Source: Mesorhizobium jarvisii
Lineage (GTDB): Bacteria > Pseudomonadota > Alphaproteobacteria > Rhizobiales > Rhizobiaceae
Assembly: GCF_003601985.1 (NCBI RefSeq)
Contig: NZ_QZXA01000021.1
Coordinates: 1 to 61,998, forward strand
Direction: 5' to 3'
DNA: 61,998 nucleotides
In this document: positions 24,109 through 32,422 of the stretch, in pieces
Layout: each line of letters begins with the position of its first letter
Position numbering within the stretch: position 1 is the stretch's first letter
Position numbers and translations under genes: made by a program
The notes under the pieces: generated by a model
Databases searched by the model: none
What the model saw: only the letters and a program-made list of their open reading frames with translations
Told to the model about the DNA's origin: nothing

Positions 24109-24390
24109 TTACTTCAACTCGATCTCGATAAAAGCATATTCGCCGTCATTGGCGCTGATGACGTCGTGTTCCACACCCTCCTTGCGGAAATAGGGCGCGC
24201 CTTTCTTCATCTCGGCGAAGGTCTCGCCGTCTTTGGTCACCAACTTCAGCTTGCCGTCCATCAGCGGCACCACGACATAGTCGTGGCCATGGCGATGCCA
24301 GCCGGTGTTGTCGCCGGGCTGGAAGCGGTACTCGGTGACGATGACGCGCTCATTGTCGATGAAGACGGTGGCCTTGGCGGATCCGGTCAT
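24109..24390 (-). CDS. Small cupin-domain protein
   Basis: A 93-residue single-cupin protein. The cupin motif 1 region reads PGDNTGWHRHGHDYVVVPLMDG, with His residues suitable for metal binding, and motif 2 lies around GAPYFRKEGVEHDVISAND. GGGAG precedes the ATG at 24390; the longer open frame upstream has no conserved sequence. The function is unknown. Small cupins of this kind are often sugar- or auxin-binding or metal-dependent isomerases. It is monocistronic as far as can be seen. Confidence 0.82.
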   Translation of the reverse strand: MTGSAKATVFIDNERVIVTEYRFQPGDNTGWHRHGHDYVVVPLMDGKLKLVTKDGETFAEMKKGAPYFRKEGVEHDVISANDGEYAFIEIELK

Positions 24391-24495
24391 GTCGCTCTCC
24401 CTGTTTCTGGTTCCCAGCAGAAGACATGGCGTGCCCTGATGTGAGGGCCAGAGCCGCCCAGCGCATGACCCAGAGGATGATGAGCCATCCAACTG

Positions 24496-24537
24496 CTACA
24501 GCGTCCTCTGCGCATCCAAGGATGCGCGGCGCTGTAG
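24496..24537. repeat. Palindromic intergenic repeat, type G
   Basis: CTACAGCG at the left and CGCTGTAG at the right are perfect inverted repeats; inside, TGCGCATCC and GGATGCGCG also pair. It lies between the cupin gene and the trxA terminator. The inner hairpin resembles the lysM terminator stem at 45354-45381, which suggests that type G elements can act as terminators. Confidence 0.75.
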
Positions 24538-24548
24538 GTGAAGCCAAC

Positions 24549-24576
24549 AAAAAGCCCGGCGCGATGGCCGGGCTCT
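24549..24576 (-). terminator. Rho-independent terminator after trxA
   Basis: On the minus strand the perfect stem AGCCCGGC / GCCGGGCT with a six-base loop is followed by TTTT. It lies about 80 bases beyond the trxA stop and would end the long divL-to-trxA unit. Confidence 0.85.
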
Positions 24577-24595
24577 TGATATCGGGAATTTCAAA

Positions 24596-24640
24596 GCAAT
24601 TCCAAGAAAAGTGTGAAGCGGTTTTCTGTCCGGAATTGCG
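24596..24640. repeat. Palindromic intergenic repeat, type C copy 4
   Basis: GCAATTCCAAGAAAAGTGTG on the left and CGGTTTTC...CGGAATTGCG on the right. It lies between the trxA stop (24656) and its terminator. Confidence 0.8.
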
Positions 24641-24655
24641 TCTAAACAGAGAGGA

Positions 24656-24979
24656 TCAGAGGCTGCCATTGATCCAGTGCGACAGCGCGGTCTTGGGCGC
24701 TGCACCAACCTTCATGTCGGCCACTTCACCGCCCTTGAAGATCATCAGCGTCGGGATCGAGCGCACGCCAAATTGGGCGGCAAGCTCGGGATTCTCGTCG
24801 ATGTTGAGCTTGGCGATCTTGATCTTGGCTCCGAGTTCAGTGGCGATGTCTTCGAGCGACGGCGCGATCTGCTTGCAGGGGCCGCACCATTCCGCCCAGA
24901 AATCGACCACAACCGGTACGTTGGCGTTGAGCACGTCAGCCTGGAAATTGTTCTTGTCGACCTTGACGGTGGCACCCAT
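24656..24979 (-). CDS. trxA: Thioredoxin 1
   Basis: This 107-residue thioredoxin has the active site WCGPC (C32, C35) in VVVDFWAEWCGPCKQ, the conserved cis-proline in RSIPTLMIFKGG, and the Asp/Lys buried pair region. It reduces disulfides of cytosolic enzymes such as ribonucleotide reductase. The open frame goes back to 25060, overlapping the addA end, but AAGGAA precedes the ATG at 24979, which begins MGATVKVDKNNFQ. It is the last gene of the addB-addA-trxA end of the operon, 77 bases after addA. Confidence 0.96.
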   Translation of the reverse strand: MGATVKVDKNNFQADVLNANVPVVVDFWAEWCGPCKQIAPSLEDIATELGAKIKIAKLNIDENPELAAQFGVRSIPTLMIFKGGEVADMKVGAAPKTALSHWINGSL

Positions 24980-25056
24980 GCGGAAAATTCCTTTCGAGAG
25001 TTCTTTGTCGCACCAAATGTGGTGGTTATCTGGCCCTTCTTCAAGCAGGTCTTGTG

Positions 25057-28000
25057 TCACGCTCCTGTGAGTCGGGCAAGGGCGTCATCCATGGTCCGGG
25101 CCGGCAGCTCGATCAGCCTTGGCGCTTCGGTGAACAGAAGGGCCGCCTTGACCTCGCGCCCAGGATAAAGCGGCTGCAGCAGGGCGCGATAAAGCGCCAA
25201 CTGCAAAAGATAGGCCGGCGGGACTTCGGCCAGCGAAGCGGGCGCCGGCCGGTTGGTCTTGTAGTCGACGATCGACACCGTGTCCGCGGTCACCGCCAGC
25301 CGGTCGATCTTGCCGGAAATCGAGCGTGTTTTGCCCCTCACTTGCAGGCTGCCCATGACCGCCACCTCGGCGCGCGAGGAGGGCGCGAAAAGTTGGCCGA
25401 GGCGTGGATCGTCGAGGATGGCGATGACCGATGCCATGGCCTTTTCCCTCTCCGACGGCGGCCACACGGCACCCGTTCGCGCGAGATAACGCTCGGCCGC
25501 GCCCTGGCGTTCACCCTCGGCAATGCCGGGCAGCATCTGCAGCAGCTTGTGCAAGGCGAGACCGCGCAGCACGGCAAAGCCGGGCTCGGCATCGGCGTCC
25601 AGCACCGGTGAAGCCTTGTCGACGACCGCTTCCTTGCCTTCGTCGATCAGCGCTGAGGCGCCGGATGGCGACAGCGGCCGCGGCAGGTCCTCGAAGGGCG
25701 GCAAGGGCCGGAACAGGGTCCCCGGCAGCGGACCGAAAGCATCGGCCTGCCGCGCCTGTTCATCGGCGCTCGCCGCGACGGGCGGCAGCTTGGTGACGTG
25801 GAAACGATGCACCGGCTCGCCGCCGGCGGGATGCGCGCGCTGTTCGCTTTCCGGCGCGCCGGTTAGCGCGCGGCTGACGATCGAATGCCAGGTGCCGGTG
25901 TTCGGCGCCCGCTTGCCGTGATAGCCGCAGACGATCAGCCGGTCCTCGGCGCGGGTCATGCCGACATAGAGCAGCCGGCGGTACTCGTCGTCGGCGAGTT
26001 CCCTTGCCCTGGCGGCTGCCGCCTTCGAGAAGCCGTTGGCGACGTCGCTGGCCGAGCGCCAGAGATAGCCCTTGCCGTACCAGAAAGTGCCTGAGCCGTC
26101 GAAGGGCATCAGCCGCGGCAGATGCTGGTCGCTGAACGGAGCGGAACCGCCATCGACCAGGAACACCACTGGCGCCTCCAGGCCCTTGGCGGCGTGCACG
26201 GTCATGACGCGAACCTCGTCGCGCGTCTGGTCCATCTCGCGCTTGATCTCGGGCCCGGCATTTTCCAGCGTCGACAGGAAGGCTTCCAGCCCGGGCAGGC
26301 CGGTCCGTTCCTCGGCAAGACAGAAGCTCAGGAATTCGTCGAGAATATCCCCGGCTTCCGGCCCAAGCCTCGCAATCATCCTTTTACGCACGCCATCACG
26401 CGCCAGCAGGCCGGCATAGAGTTCGAACACCGGTTTGAAGGCGGCCTCGTCAGCCCAGGCGTCGAGTTGCGCGACAATCTTCGCCAGGCGCTCGTTTTCT
26501 TCGGCATGCTGGCGCAGCGACGCGGCCAGCGACAGGCCGGGCGGCCTTTGCGCGGCGAGCGTGAACAGTGCCTCCTCCGGCAGATCGAAGATCGGGCTGC
26601 GCAGCACGGCCGCGAGCGACAGGTCGTCCTGCGGTTGGATCAGCAGATGACCGAGCGCGATCAGGTCCTTGACCGCGATGTGGCCGGGTAGGCTCAGCCG
26701 GTCGGCGCCGGCAACCGGGATGTCGCGGCGCTTCAAGGCGCGGGTCAGCGCATGGACAAAACTGTCGCGTTTGCGCACCAGCACCAGCACGTCGCCCGGC
26801 CGCAGCCGCTTGCCGCGGCCTTCGATGATCTCGCTTTTGCCGATCCAGCCGGCAATGGTCGCCGCGACATTCTCGGCAACGCGCACCGCCGGCGCATGGG
26901 CGTGGTCGATGGCTTGCGTCCAGTCGTCGGGCTCGTCGACGACATCGGCGCCGATCGACGGCCAGACCTCGACATAGCCCGGCGCATCGGTGCGGATGGC
27001 CTTGTGGCTCAACGGATCGGGATCATGGCTGATGCCGCGCCGCACGACGGGATCGGCAAAGACGCGGTCGACGGCGGCCAGAACGTCGTCGGTCGAACGG
27101 AACGACCAGGTCAGCTTGAGGTCGGCGAAGGATGCCTCGGCATCGCGCACCCGGCCGGCGAACAACAGCCGGCTGTCGGCGAACGAGTCGGGCGCGGCTC
27201 CCTGGAAGGAATAGATCGACTGCTTCTCGTCACCGACGGCGAAGACCGTGCGGTGGACCCGGTCGCGCGCGCCGAGCCCGGCGAAAAATTCCTCCGCCAG
27301 CCGCTTCACCACCTCCCATTGATCCGGGCTGGTGTCCTGCGCCTCGTCGAGCAGAATGTGGTCGATGCCCTGGTCGAGCTTGTATTGCACCCAGGGGCCG
27401 GCATCGGGCCGCGCCATAAGGTTGACCGTGCGGGTGATCAGATCGTTGAAGTCGAGAAAGCCGCGGCTGCGCTTCAGCACTTCGTAGCGGGCGATCAGCC
27501 AGTCGGCGATGGTCATTGCCGCTCGTGTGCCTTCCAGCATGCGGAACAGCGCCAGCCGGTCGACGGTTTCTATAATGGCGCTTGCCGCCGAGACATAGCG
27601 CTCGGCAAGGCCCGGCAGCCGGTCGGTCAGGGCTTTCTTGAAGGCCTTCGCCGGATCGTACGGATCGCCATCGGTCTTGAGAAAGGCTCTGGCGAGCGAT
27701 TGCAGGCGGCGAACGGGATCGCTCTCGGCAAAAGCCTGGCGCGCATAGGGCAGGATGTTGTTCAGCACCGACCTGGCGTCGGTGGATTCGGCGGCCTGGG
27801 CGAAGCCGGTGAAATAGTCGGGCAGGAAGCCGGGCAGCGGCCAGACCGATGCCGCAATCCCTTCGGCGGTCTGGCCAGGGCGGAAATGGAATTCATCGAA
27901 CAAAGGCTGGAAGCCGTCACGCCCGACCGCATCGAGGAACTGGCGCAACCCGTCGCGCTTGCGCACGATCTCGCCGAGCAAGGCATCGAGACCGGCCTCG

Positions 28001-28569
28001 CCGCCGCGTTCCAGCACGGTGGCGAAGGCGTCGGCCAGATCCGGGTTGCCGGCAGCCGTGCCGGTGATCATCTCGCGGCGCGCGGCAGCGAACAGCGATG
28101 CCTCCATCTGGCCGTCGAGCATCTCGAAATGGGCCGGAATGTTGGCTTCAAGCGGGAACTGGTGGAGCACCGATTCACAGAAGGCGTGGATGGTCTGGAT
28201 CTTCAGTCCGCCTGGCGTCTCCAGTGCCTCGGCGAACAGGCGCCGCGCCCGGCGCATCGTGTCGCGGTCTGGGCGGCGCCCTTCCAGCGCCTCGATCTTC
28301 GCGGCCAGCTCGGTGTCACCGAGCACCGTCCAGTCCGACAGCGTGGAAAAGACCCGGTTCGACATATTGGCGGCGGCGGCGCGCGTATAGGTCAGGCACA
28401 GGATCTTCGACGGGTCGGTGCCGTTGAGCAGCAGCCGGATGACGCGCTGGGCCAGCACATGGGTCTTGCCGGAGCCGGCATTGGCCGACACCCAGGCCGA
28501 ATTCTGCGGATCTGCGGCGCGGGCCTGGCTGTTGGCGGTATCGCTCGGGATGGGATAGGCCTTCTTCAT
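25057..28569 (-). CDS. addA: Double-strand break repair helicase-nuclease AddA
   Basis: This 1170-residue UvrD-type superfamily 1A helicase fused to a RecB-like nuclease processes DNA ends for RecA loading. Walker A is SANAGSGKTHVLAQR near residue 30, motif II-type ILLDEAQDTSPDQWEV follows, then VGDEKQSIYSFQGA (motif III), MTVHAAKGLEAPVVFLVD (motif V) and RLLYVGMTRAEDRL (motif VI). The C-terminal nuclease motif is IVDYKTNRP. The longer open frame upstream is a shadow of addB. The ATG at 28569 overlaps the addB stop by four bases, so translation is coupled. Confidence 0.96.
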   Translation of the reverse strand: MKKAYPIPSDTANSQARAADPQNSAWVSANAGSGKTHVLAQRVIRLLLNGTDPSKILCLTYTRAAAANMSNRVFSTLSDWTVLGDTELAAKIEALEGRRPDRDTMRRARRLFAEALETPGGLKIQTIHAFCESVLHQFPLEANIPAHFEMLDGQMEASLFAAARREMITGTAAGNPDLADAFATVLERGGEAGLDALLGEIVRKRDGLRQFLDAVGRDGFQPLFDEFHFRPGQTAEGIAASVWPLPGFLPDYFTGFAQAAESTDARSVLNNILPYARQAFAESDPVRRLQSLARAFLKTDGDPYDPAKAFKKALTDRLPGLAERYVSAASAIIETVDRLALFRMLEGTRAAMTIADWLIARYEVLKRSRGFLDFNDLITRTVNLMARPDAGPWVQYKLDQGIDHILLDEAQDTSPDQWEVVKRLAEEFFAGLGARDRVHRTVFAVGDEKQSIYSFQGAAPDSFADSRLLFAGRVRDAEASFADLKLTWSFRSTDDVLAAVDRVFADPVVRRGISHDPDPLSHKAIRTDAPGYVEVWPSIGADVVDEPDDWTQAIDHAHAPAVRVAENVAATIAGWIGKSEIIEGRGKRLRPGDVLVLVRKRDSFVHALTRALKRRDIPVAGADRLSLPGHIAVKDLIALGHLLIQPQDDLSLAAVLRSPIFDLPEEALFTLAAQRPPGLSLAASLRQHAEENERLAKIVAQLDAWADEAAFKPVFELYAGLLARDGVRKRMIARLGPEAGDILDEFLSFCLAEERTGLPGLEAFLSTLENAGPEIKREMDQTRDEVRVMTVHAAKGLEAPVVFLVDGGSAPFSDQHLPRLMPFDGSGTFWYGKGYLWRSASDVANGFSKAAAARARELADDEYRRLLYVGMTRAEDRLIVCGYHGKRAPNTGTWHSIVSRALTGAPESEQRAHPAGGEPVHRFHVTKLPPVAASADEQARQADAFGPLPGTLFRPLPPFEDLPRPLSPSGASALIDEGKEAVVDKASPVLDADAEPGFAVLRGLALHKLLQMLPGIAEGERQGAAERYLARTGAVWPPSEREKAMASVIAILDDPRLGQLFAPSSRAEVAVMGSLQVRGKTRSISGKIDRLAVTADTVSIVDYKTNRPAPASLAEVPPAYLLQLALYRALLQPLYPGREVKAALLFTEAPRLIELPARTMDDALARLTGA

Positions 28570-31500
28570 GCCTCCCCTCCCTCGTCGCCGGCATCGCCGC
28601 CGGCCGACCATTCGAGCACGCGGGCGAGATGGTCGTAGTCGCCATCGGTCTCGCCCTCGCGAAACGGCAGCGCGCGCGACAGATAGCCGGTCTGCGGGTC
28701 GGCATAATGGATCAGCAGCTTTTCCAGCCGCGCCCAGGCCTCTTCCGCAAGGTCGGCGGCGGTCCGTGGCTGGCGGTTGTGCTCGAGGATGGACTCCTCG
28801 AACACCTCGCCATTCGGCTTCAACCTGATGAAGGCCAGTTGCGACGGCTCGCGCGCGCCCAGATCCTTGAACGCGCCACGCCGCAGCAGAGCGCCCTCCA
28901 GCGCCAGTTGCGGCGCCAGCAGCGTGTGCGCCTGCGCCTTGGAGGGCGAAGAACCCGTCTTGTAGTCCAGAATATCGGCCATGCCGCCGGCCAGCAGATC
29001 GACGCGGTCGGCATAGCCGGACAGCGTCACGCCGGATTGGCCGACCGGGGTCTTGCCGGCCCGCTCCTCGGCATGGCGCCGGGTCACGGCATCGGCGCGC
29101 GTGCGCTCCCATTTGACGATGTTGGCGGCGAGCTTTTCGAAGCGCGGCCACCACACCGCCTCGACATCGGCCGGAAGGGCGGCTTCGGCAAAGCAGGCGC
29201 GGCCGGCGGCAATGAGACCGGCCAGCGCGTCGGCTGCGCGCGGATCGGCCACCTCAGACGAGAACAGGTGGAGGATGGCGTGGAACAGCGTGCCGCGTTC
29301 GGCGGCACCGGGATCACGGATGAGCGCATCGAGCGGCATCAGGCCGAGGATGCGTCTGGCATAGACGGCGTAGGGATCCCGGCGCAAGGTCTCGATCTCG
29401 GTGACCGAGAAATGCGTTGGGCGCACCGCCAATGGCGGCTTCGGTTGCGGCCGCGGCGCGAAATCCTGTTTTGGGCCGGTGTCGAGCGCGCGTGCCCAGG
29501 CGAGCAGCTCGTCGCCACGCCGGCGCAGGGTTGCCGCCTGGTCGTTGCCGATGAAGGTAAGCAGCCGCTGCAGCCAACGCGACGGCACGGCGGGGGCGTC
29601 GCCGGAACGCGCCGAGCGGGCCAGAACGACGCGTCTCGCGCCCATCGCCATCTGGAAATCATGCGCGGCAAGGCCGATGCGCCGCTCCGGCGGTTCGAGA
29701 TCGATGCCGGTCTTCATCAGCCGCGACATGAAGCGGTCGCTCTCCGGCTTGCGCGGCCAGACACCTTCGTTGAGCCCGCCGATGACCAGCGTGTCGACGT
29801 CCTGCAGCCGCGCTTCCAGCGCACCCCAGATGGCGATGTTCCTGTCGGTGCCTTGCGCCGGCTTGACCGTCTCGGGCGCGATCAGCGCGTCCATCACATC
29901 GGGCCATTCGCTCGCCGCGAATGACAGCGAGGCCGAAGCAGCGACCAGCCCGCGCAGCAATTCGGCAAGCTTTTCACCGGCATCGCCGGCATAGAGGTCG
30001 CCCAGGCCGCCATCAGCGGAACGGCCGAGACTTTCCAAAGCCACGACGCTGGCCTGGACCAGCGCGGCAAGATCGGCATTCGCCTGGCCGCGAAAGGCCG
30101 AAAGCGGCGCCAGCGCTTCCGTCAGTCGCGCGAGCAAACTCCGCGCATCCTCGATGGAGCGCACGGTGAGACGGGAAAACCAGAAAGGCGGCCGGCTGTC
30201 ATCGCCGAGGCCGGTAAGACGGTTTTCGAACAATTTCGGCAGCGAAACGATGTCGGGGCGGCCGGTACCGCCGCGCAGCGCCACCAGTTCGAGCAGTTCT
30301 GCCGCATGGCGCACGGCAGCACGCTCGAGGCCGAGGCCAAGCAGTGGGTGCTTGAGCAGGGACAAGAGGCCGACGGGATCGCCCGGCCGGAACACCGCTT
30401 CCAGCGCCAGGCGGAGCAGGCTGGCCGCCGGGCTGTTGGCGAGCGGCGTGCCGCCGGAATCGTCGGCGACGACACCGAAGCGCTTGAGTTCGACCGAGAC
30501 GCGTCGCGCCAGCGCGCGGTCACCGGTGACGAGCGCGGCCCTTTGGCCGGGGGCTTCCACGGCCTGCTTCAGCGCAACGGCGATGGCGACGGCTTCGTCA
30601 CGCTCGCTGGCGGCTTCCAGCAGCGTCACCTCGGCAAAGGCGCCGGCAATATCGGATGCCGAAAACCCGCTGCGTGTTTCGGCCCACAATTCGGTGGTCT
30701 CGGCCGGCCGCAGCGCTTCGCCGACAAGCGCGGCGCGAAGCGCAAGGTGCGGTTCGGCCGTGCCGAGTTCTTCGACGTCGGAGCGCAGCACGCCGATCTT
30801 GCCGATCAGCCTGGCCAGGCCATATTGCGGGTGGCCAAGTACGGCTGGGCGCGCGCCGGGGGCGACAAGCGCCTGGAAGGACGCTTCGTCCAGCGTCCGG
30901 TCGAGACCGGGCAGCACGATGGCGCCGCCGGGCAGGCGGGAGATCGCGGCAAGCAGTTCGGCCGTGGCGGGTATCGAGCCGGTCGAGCCGGCGGCGATGA
31001 CCGGTCCGGCCGGCGGATTGCGCCGCAGCCGGGCCGCCTCGGAGCGGATCAGCGCGCTGCGATGCGCGGCCGGATTGGAGCGGTCGCTCTCGCTCAGGAA
31101 TTTCGGCCAGGCGTCAGTGACGATGCCGAGGAATTCGAGCGTCACCTGCCACCAGCCGGCAAGGTTGCCGGTCACCAGATCGGCGAGCTTGGTCCAGTCG
31201 GTGCCTTCCGTCTCGATCTCGTCCATCAGCCCCGCAAGATCGCGCGCCAGCCAGATCGCGTCGGCGGTGGACGCGGGGATGACGATTTCCTCGGCGAAAA
31301 GCTTCGCCACATGTTCCGGCAGCCGGCGCTTCCAGGCCCGCACCAGCGGCGTCAGCAGCAACAGGCGTTCGGTCGCCGAGATCGGCGGCGCGAGATCGAT
31401 CGCCGCCGAAGGCTCGGCCTCGAACAGGGCTTCGTCCTCGTCGAATTCGCCGAGCGGGCGGATGACCGGCAGGATCGCCGAACCGCCGCCGCCGCGTGCC

Positions 31501-31700
31501 CTCAAACTGTCGACGAACACACCGCGCAAGGCGCGCGCGGCACGACGCGTCGGCAGATAGATGGTGACATCGGCGAGCGCGAGCGGATCGCCGTCGAAAC
31601 GAAATCCCGGAACCAGGCGGCCGGCAAGCAGCGCCTCGGCCAGCGTCGGCAGGAACGGCGCTCCGGGGGGGATCGAGAAAACGCGGCTCGAGCCGCTCAT
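28566..31700 (-). CDS. addB: Double-strand break repair nuclease AddB
   Basis: The 1044-residue AddB subunit of the alphaproteobacterial type begins MSGSSRVFSIPPGAPFLPTL. It has an inactive helicase-like body (VIGGLNEGVWPRKPESDRF is the characteristic conserved segment) and an active RecB-type nuclease end with ADILDYKTGSSPSKAQAHTL. An FeS-cluster type Cys set of the Firmicute AddB is not evident. With AddA it replaces RecBCD. It overlaps murU-like at its start and addA at its end, both by four bases. The longer frame from 32042 is a shadow. Confidence 0.95.
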   Translation of the reverse strand: MSGSSRVFSIPPGAPFLPTLAEALLAGRLVPGFRFDGDPLALADVTIYLPTRRAARALRGVFVDSLRARGGGGSAILPVIRPLGEFDEDEALFEAEPSAAIDLAPPISATERLLLLTPLVRAWKRRLPEHVAKLFAEEIVIPASTADAIWLARDLAGLMDEIETEGTDWTKLADLVTGNLAGWWQVTLEFLGIVTDAWPKFLSESDRSNPAAHRSALIRSEAARLRRNPPAGPVIAAGSTGSIPATAELLAAISRLPGGAIVLPGLDRTLDEASFQALVAPGARPAVLGHPQYGLARLIGKIGVLRSDVEELGTAEPHLALRAALVGEALRPAETTELWAETRSGFSASDIAGAFAEVTLLEAASERDEAVAIAVALKQAVEAPGQRAALVTGDRALARRVSVELKRFGVVADDSGGTPLANSPAASLLRLALEAVFRPGDPVGLLSLLKHPLLGLGLERAAVRHAAELLELVALRGGTGRPDIVSLPKLFENRLTGLGDDSRPPFWFSRLTVRSIEDARSLLARLTEALAPLSAFRGQANADLAALVQASVVALESLGRSADGGLGDLYAGDAGEKLAELLRGLVAASASLSFAASEWPDVMDALIAPETVKPAQGTDRNIAIWGALEARLQDVDTLVIGGLNEGVWPRKPESDRFMSRLMKTGIDLEPPERRIGLAAHDFQMAMGARRVVLARSARSGDAPAVPSRWLQRLLTFIGNDQAATLRRRGDELLAWARALDTGPKQDFAPRPQPKPPLAVRPTHFSVTEIETLRRDPYAVYARRILGLMPLDALIRDPGAAERGTLFHAILHLFSSEVADPRAADALAGLIAAGRACFAEAALPADVEAVWWPRFEKLAANIVKWERTRADAVTRRHAEERAGKTPVGQSGVTLSGYADRVDLLAGGMADILDYKTGSSPSKAQAHTLLAPQLALEGALLRRGAFKDLGAREPSQLAFIRLKPNGEVFEESILEHNRQPRTAADLAEEAWARLEKLLIHYADPQTGYLSRALPFREGETDGDYDHLARVLEWSAGGDAGDEGGEA

Positions 31701-32422
31701 TGCGACTCGGTTAGCGCGCCGGCGACGGCTTCTTCCGCCAGCGGAATGGCATCGGGCGTGCCGACGGTGATCCAGTGGCCGTGCATCGGCATGCCGAACA
31801 GCCGGCCGGCGGAGATGGCGGTATCGAAATAGGCGTTGAGCGAATGCGGTTCGGCCGATGCATCCTTGAACAGGCGCGGATGGACGATCGCCGCGCCGGC
31901 ATAGATCAAGCCCGCCGGATCGCCTTTTGAACGCCGCAGGGCACCGTCCGGCGCCACCAGGAAATCGGTGCTGCCACAGTGTCCTGTCGCCTGATGGAGA
32001 TCCGCCAGCATCAGCAGAATATCCATTTTCGCGGCGTCCCACGCAAGGGCAAGCCGCCCGAGATTGAGCGGACCGTGGTCGATCCAGAACGTGTCGGCAT
32101 TGAGGATATAGAAGGGTTGTTGGCCGAGTTCCGGCAGCGCCTTGACGATGCCCCCGGCCGAATCGAGCAGCCGATCGCTCTCATCGGAAATGATGATCTG
32201 CGGAGCGCTGCGCGCCGCGACATGGGCGACGATCTGCTCGGGAAGATAGTGGACGTTGACCACCGCCTTGGCGACGCCGGCGGCGGCGAGGCTGTCGAGC
32301 CCCCAGTCGAGCAAGGTCTTGCCGGCGATCCTGACCAGCGGCTTGGGGATCGTATCGGTGATCGGCCGCATGCGCTTGCCGAGCCCGGCGGCAAGGACGA
32401 TGGCAGTGTCCGGTCTTGTCAC
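31697..32422 (-). CDS. murU: Nucleotidyltransferase, probable N-acetylmuramate-1-phosphate uridylyltransferase (MurU-like)
   Basis: This 241-residue sugar-phosphate nucleotidyltransferase has the pyrophosphorylase signature LAAGLGKRMRPITDTIPKPL, then NADTFW with the metal-binding Asp and HWITVGTPDAI near the end. By sequence alone it could be a mannose-1-phosphate guanylyltransferase. The gene immediately upstream encodes an AmgK-type kinase domain, and AmgK-MurU together form the peptidoglycan-recycling route from N-acetylmuramate to UDP-MurNAc, so MurU is the better inference. Four-base overlaps link it to both neighbours. Confidence 0.82.
   Translation of the reverse strand: MTRPDTAIVLAAGLGKRMRPITDTIPKPLVRIAGKTLLDWGLDSLAAAGVAKAVVNVHYLPEQIVAHVAARSAPQIIISDESDRLLDSAGGIVKALPELGQQPFYILNADTFWIDHGPLNLGRLALAWDAAKMDILLMLADLHQATGHCGSTDFLVAPDGALRRSKGDPAGLIYAGAAIVHPRLFKDASAEPHSLNAYFDTAISAGRLFGMPMHGHWITVGTPDAIPLAEEAVAGALTESQ

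Noticed and set aside
26752..28638. 628-codon plus-strand frame opposite addA
   Set aside because: It is antisense to a complete, motif-bearing addA. Long antisense frames are expected in DNA this GC-rich and biased at third positions.
30306..31832. Long plus-strand frame opposite addB
   Set aside because: It is a shadow of addB: composition is Arg/Ala/Gly-rich, without domains or a ribosome site.
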